Assembly: GCA_002367635.1 (NCBI GenBank)
Contig: DFDI01000088.1
Span: forward strand, 92,379-98,971
DNA: 6,593 nt
DNA from: Betaproteobacteria bacterium UBA3031
GTDB lineage: Bacteria; Pseudomonadota; Gammaproteobacteria; Burkholderiales; Eutrophovitaceae
Direction: 5' to 3'
This document shows positions 6,203 to 6,593 of the stretch, in pieces. Under the pieces are notes generated by a model. That model was given only the letters and a program-made list of their open reading frames with translations, did no database searches and was not told the DNA's origin. The position numbers and the translations under genes are program-made. How positions within the stretch are numbered: position 1 is the stretch's first letter; every line of letters begins with the position of its first letter.

Positions 6203-6208
6203 CCCCTC
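6203..6208 (-). promoter_or_regulatory. Strong ribosome binding site of the Rap1a/Tai-like gene
   Basis: GAGGGG on the minus strand, 7 nt before ATG 6195. It fixes the start and the strand of this short gene, and contrasts with the weak or absent Shine-Dalgarno sequences of the + strand operon. Confidence 0.75.
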
Positions 6209-6243
6209 AAATATCCAGAATTTGTAATAGGATTTTTATTATC

Positions 6244-6260
6244 GTTACTAAAACAGTAAC
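6244..6260. repeat. Short inverted repeat upstream of the Rap1a/Tai-like gene
   Basis: Perfect 6-bp arms GTTACT and AGTAAC are separated by AAAAC, about 50 bp upstream of ATG 6195. No T-tract follows on either strand, so it is not a rho-independent terminator; it could be an operator half-site pair. On the minus strand it lies between TTGTGA (6270-6265) and GATAAT (6243-6238), which are 21 bp apart, longer than a normal promoter spacer. The 6196-6348 gap holds nothing else recognised. Confidence 0.35.
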
Positions 6261-6348
6261 TAGTTCACAACGTCTAACTTATCGACTTAAATATGCCACT
6301 TAAGTTTCATCAATTAAAAAAATTCTTAGGTCTCTAAAATACACATGT

Positions 6349-6570
6349 CTAATTGACCTTCAACCGAAGTCCGTTAATCGCCTCTAAATACTCTTGCTTA
6401 ACTTGACCAGGAAAATCGCTAGCTAGACCTTGAACCCACCGTTCTAAAAAAACCACCCGTTCCATGACCGGCCACTGAACAAATGGCAAGAACAGATACT
6501 CAGCAAATTCCCAATGATCTTCGAGTAACCTAGCCTCACCCTCAAACAAATTATTATGCATTCCAGTCAT
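6349..6570 (-). CDS. Unrecognised small protein, possibly the C-terminal part of a longer one
   Basis: The frame gives 73 residues from ATG 6570 and ends in TAG at 6349. The protein is acidic in its first half and rich in aromatic and hydrophobic residues (HWEFAEYLFLPFVQWP, 19-34; FLERW, 41-45), suggesting a compact helical soluble protein. There is no signal peptide, no clear membrane segment and no Cys. I do not recognise a family. AGGGAG at 6577-6572 lies only 1 nt from ATG 6570 but 10 nt from the in-frame ATG 6561, so the true start may be 6561 (70 residues). The frame also stays open from 6570 to the window edge, so a longer protein starting outside cannot be excluded. It is on the same strand as the Rap1a/Tai-like gene, 153 bp upstream of it. 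Confidence 0.5.
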   Translation of the reverse strand: MTGMHNNLFEGEARLLEDHWEFAEYLFLPFVQWPVMERVVFLERWVQGLASDFPGQVKQEYLEAINGLRLKVN

Positions 6571-6593
6571 TCTCCCTATCAGGTAACAACCGT

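Overview
The window looks like a chromosomal segment of a moderately AT-rich Gram-negative bacterium, most likely a proteobacterium and perhaps a marine gammaproteobacterium. Evidence for this is Sec signal peptides with AxA-type cleavage sites, a Rap1a/Tai-type periplasmic protein, a DUF3293 protein and a DUF547 protein. The taxonomic call is inference from family content; no rRNA, tRNA or marker gene is present.

Left half (1-4011, + strand): five genes lie head to tail. They are the 3' part of a mercuric-reductase-like flavoprotein, a secreted DUF547 protein, a TIGR04283-type family 2 glycosyltransferase, a TIGR04282-type (DUF2064) nucleotidyl/glycosyltransferase-like protein, and a stand-alone pyridine nucleotide-disulfide oxidoreductase of the type often fused to the N-terminus of SelD. 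Spacings are 29 bp, 11 bp, an ATGA overlap and 57 bp, so they read as one operon that begins upstream of the window. TIGR04282 and TIGR04283 are the pair known as the 'rSAM/selenodomain-associated' or 'arsenosugar biosynthesis' transferases. The cluster is therefore best read as part of an arsenosugar/rSAM-selenodomain locus whose radical SAM partner (ArsS-like) is not in the window.

Right half (4038-6570, - strand): four genes converge on that operon. In transcription order they are an unrecognised 73-residue (possibly 5'-truncated) protein, a small secreted Rap1a/Tai-like protein lacking two of the family's usual cysteines, an enolase-superfamily enzyme resembling D-galactarolactone cycloisomerase, and a DUF3293 protein 20 bp behind it. 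The enolase-superfamily gene has a plausible sigma70 promoter; the 254-bp leader region upstream also carries a doubtful + strand reading frame broken by an amber codon. The two operons meet tail to tail at 4011/4038 with only 26 bp between stops and no clear terminator.

No rRNA, tRNA, CRISPR array, insertion sequence or integrase was seen. The most notable points are the redox-plus-glycosyltransferase operon, the non-mercuric nature of its MerA-like protein, and the complete mandelate-racemase catalytic set in the enolase-superfamily gene.
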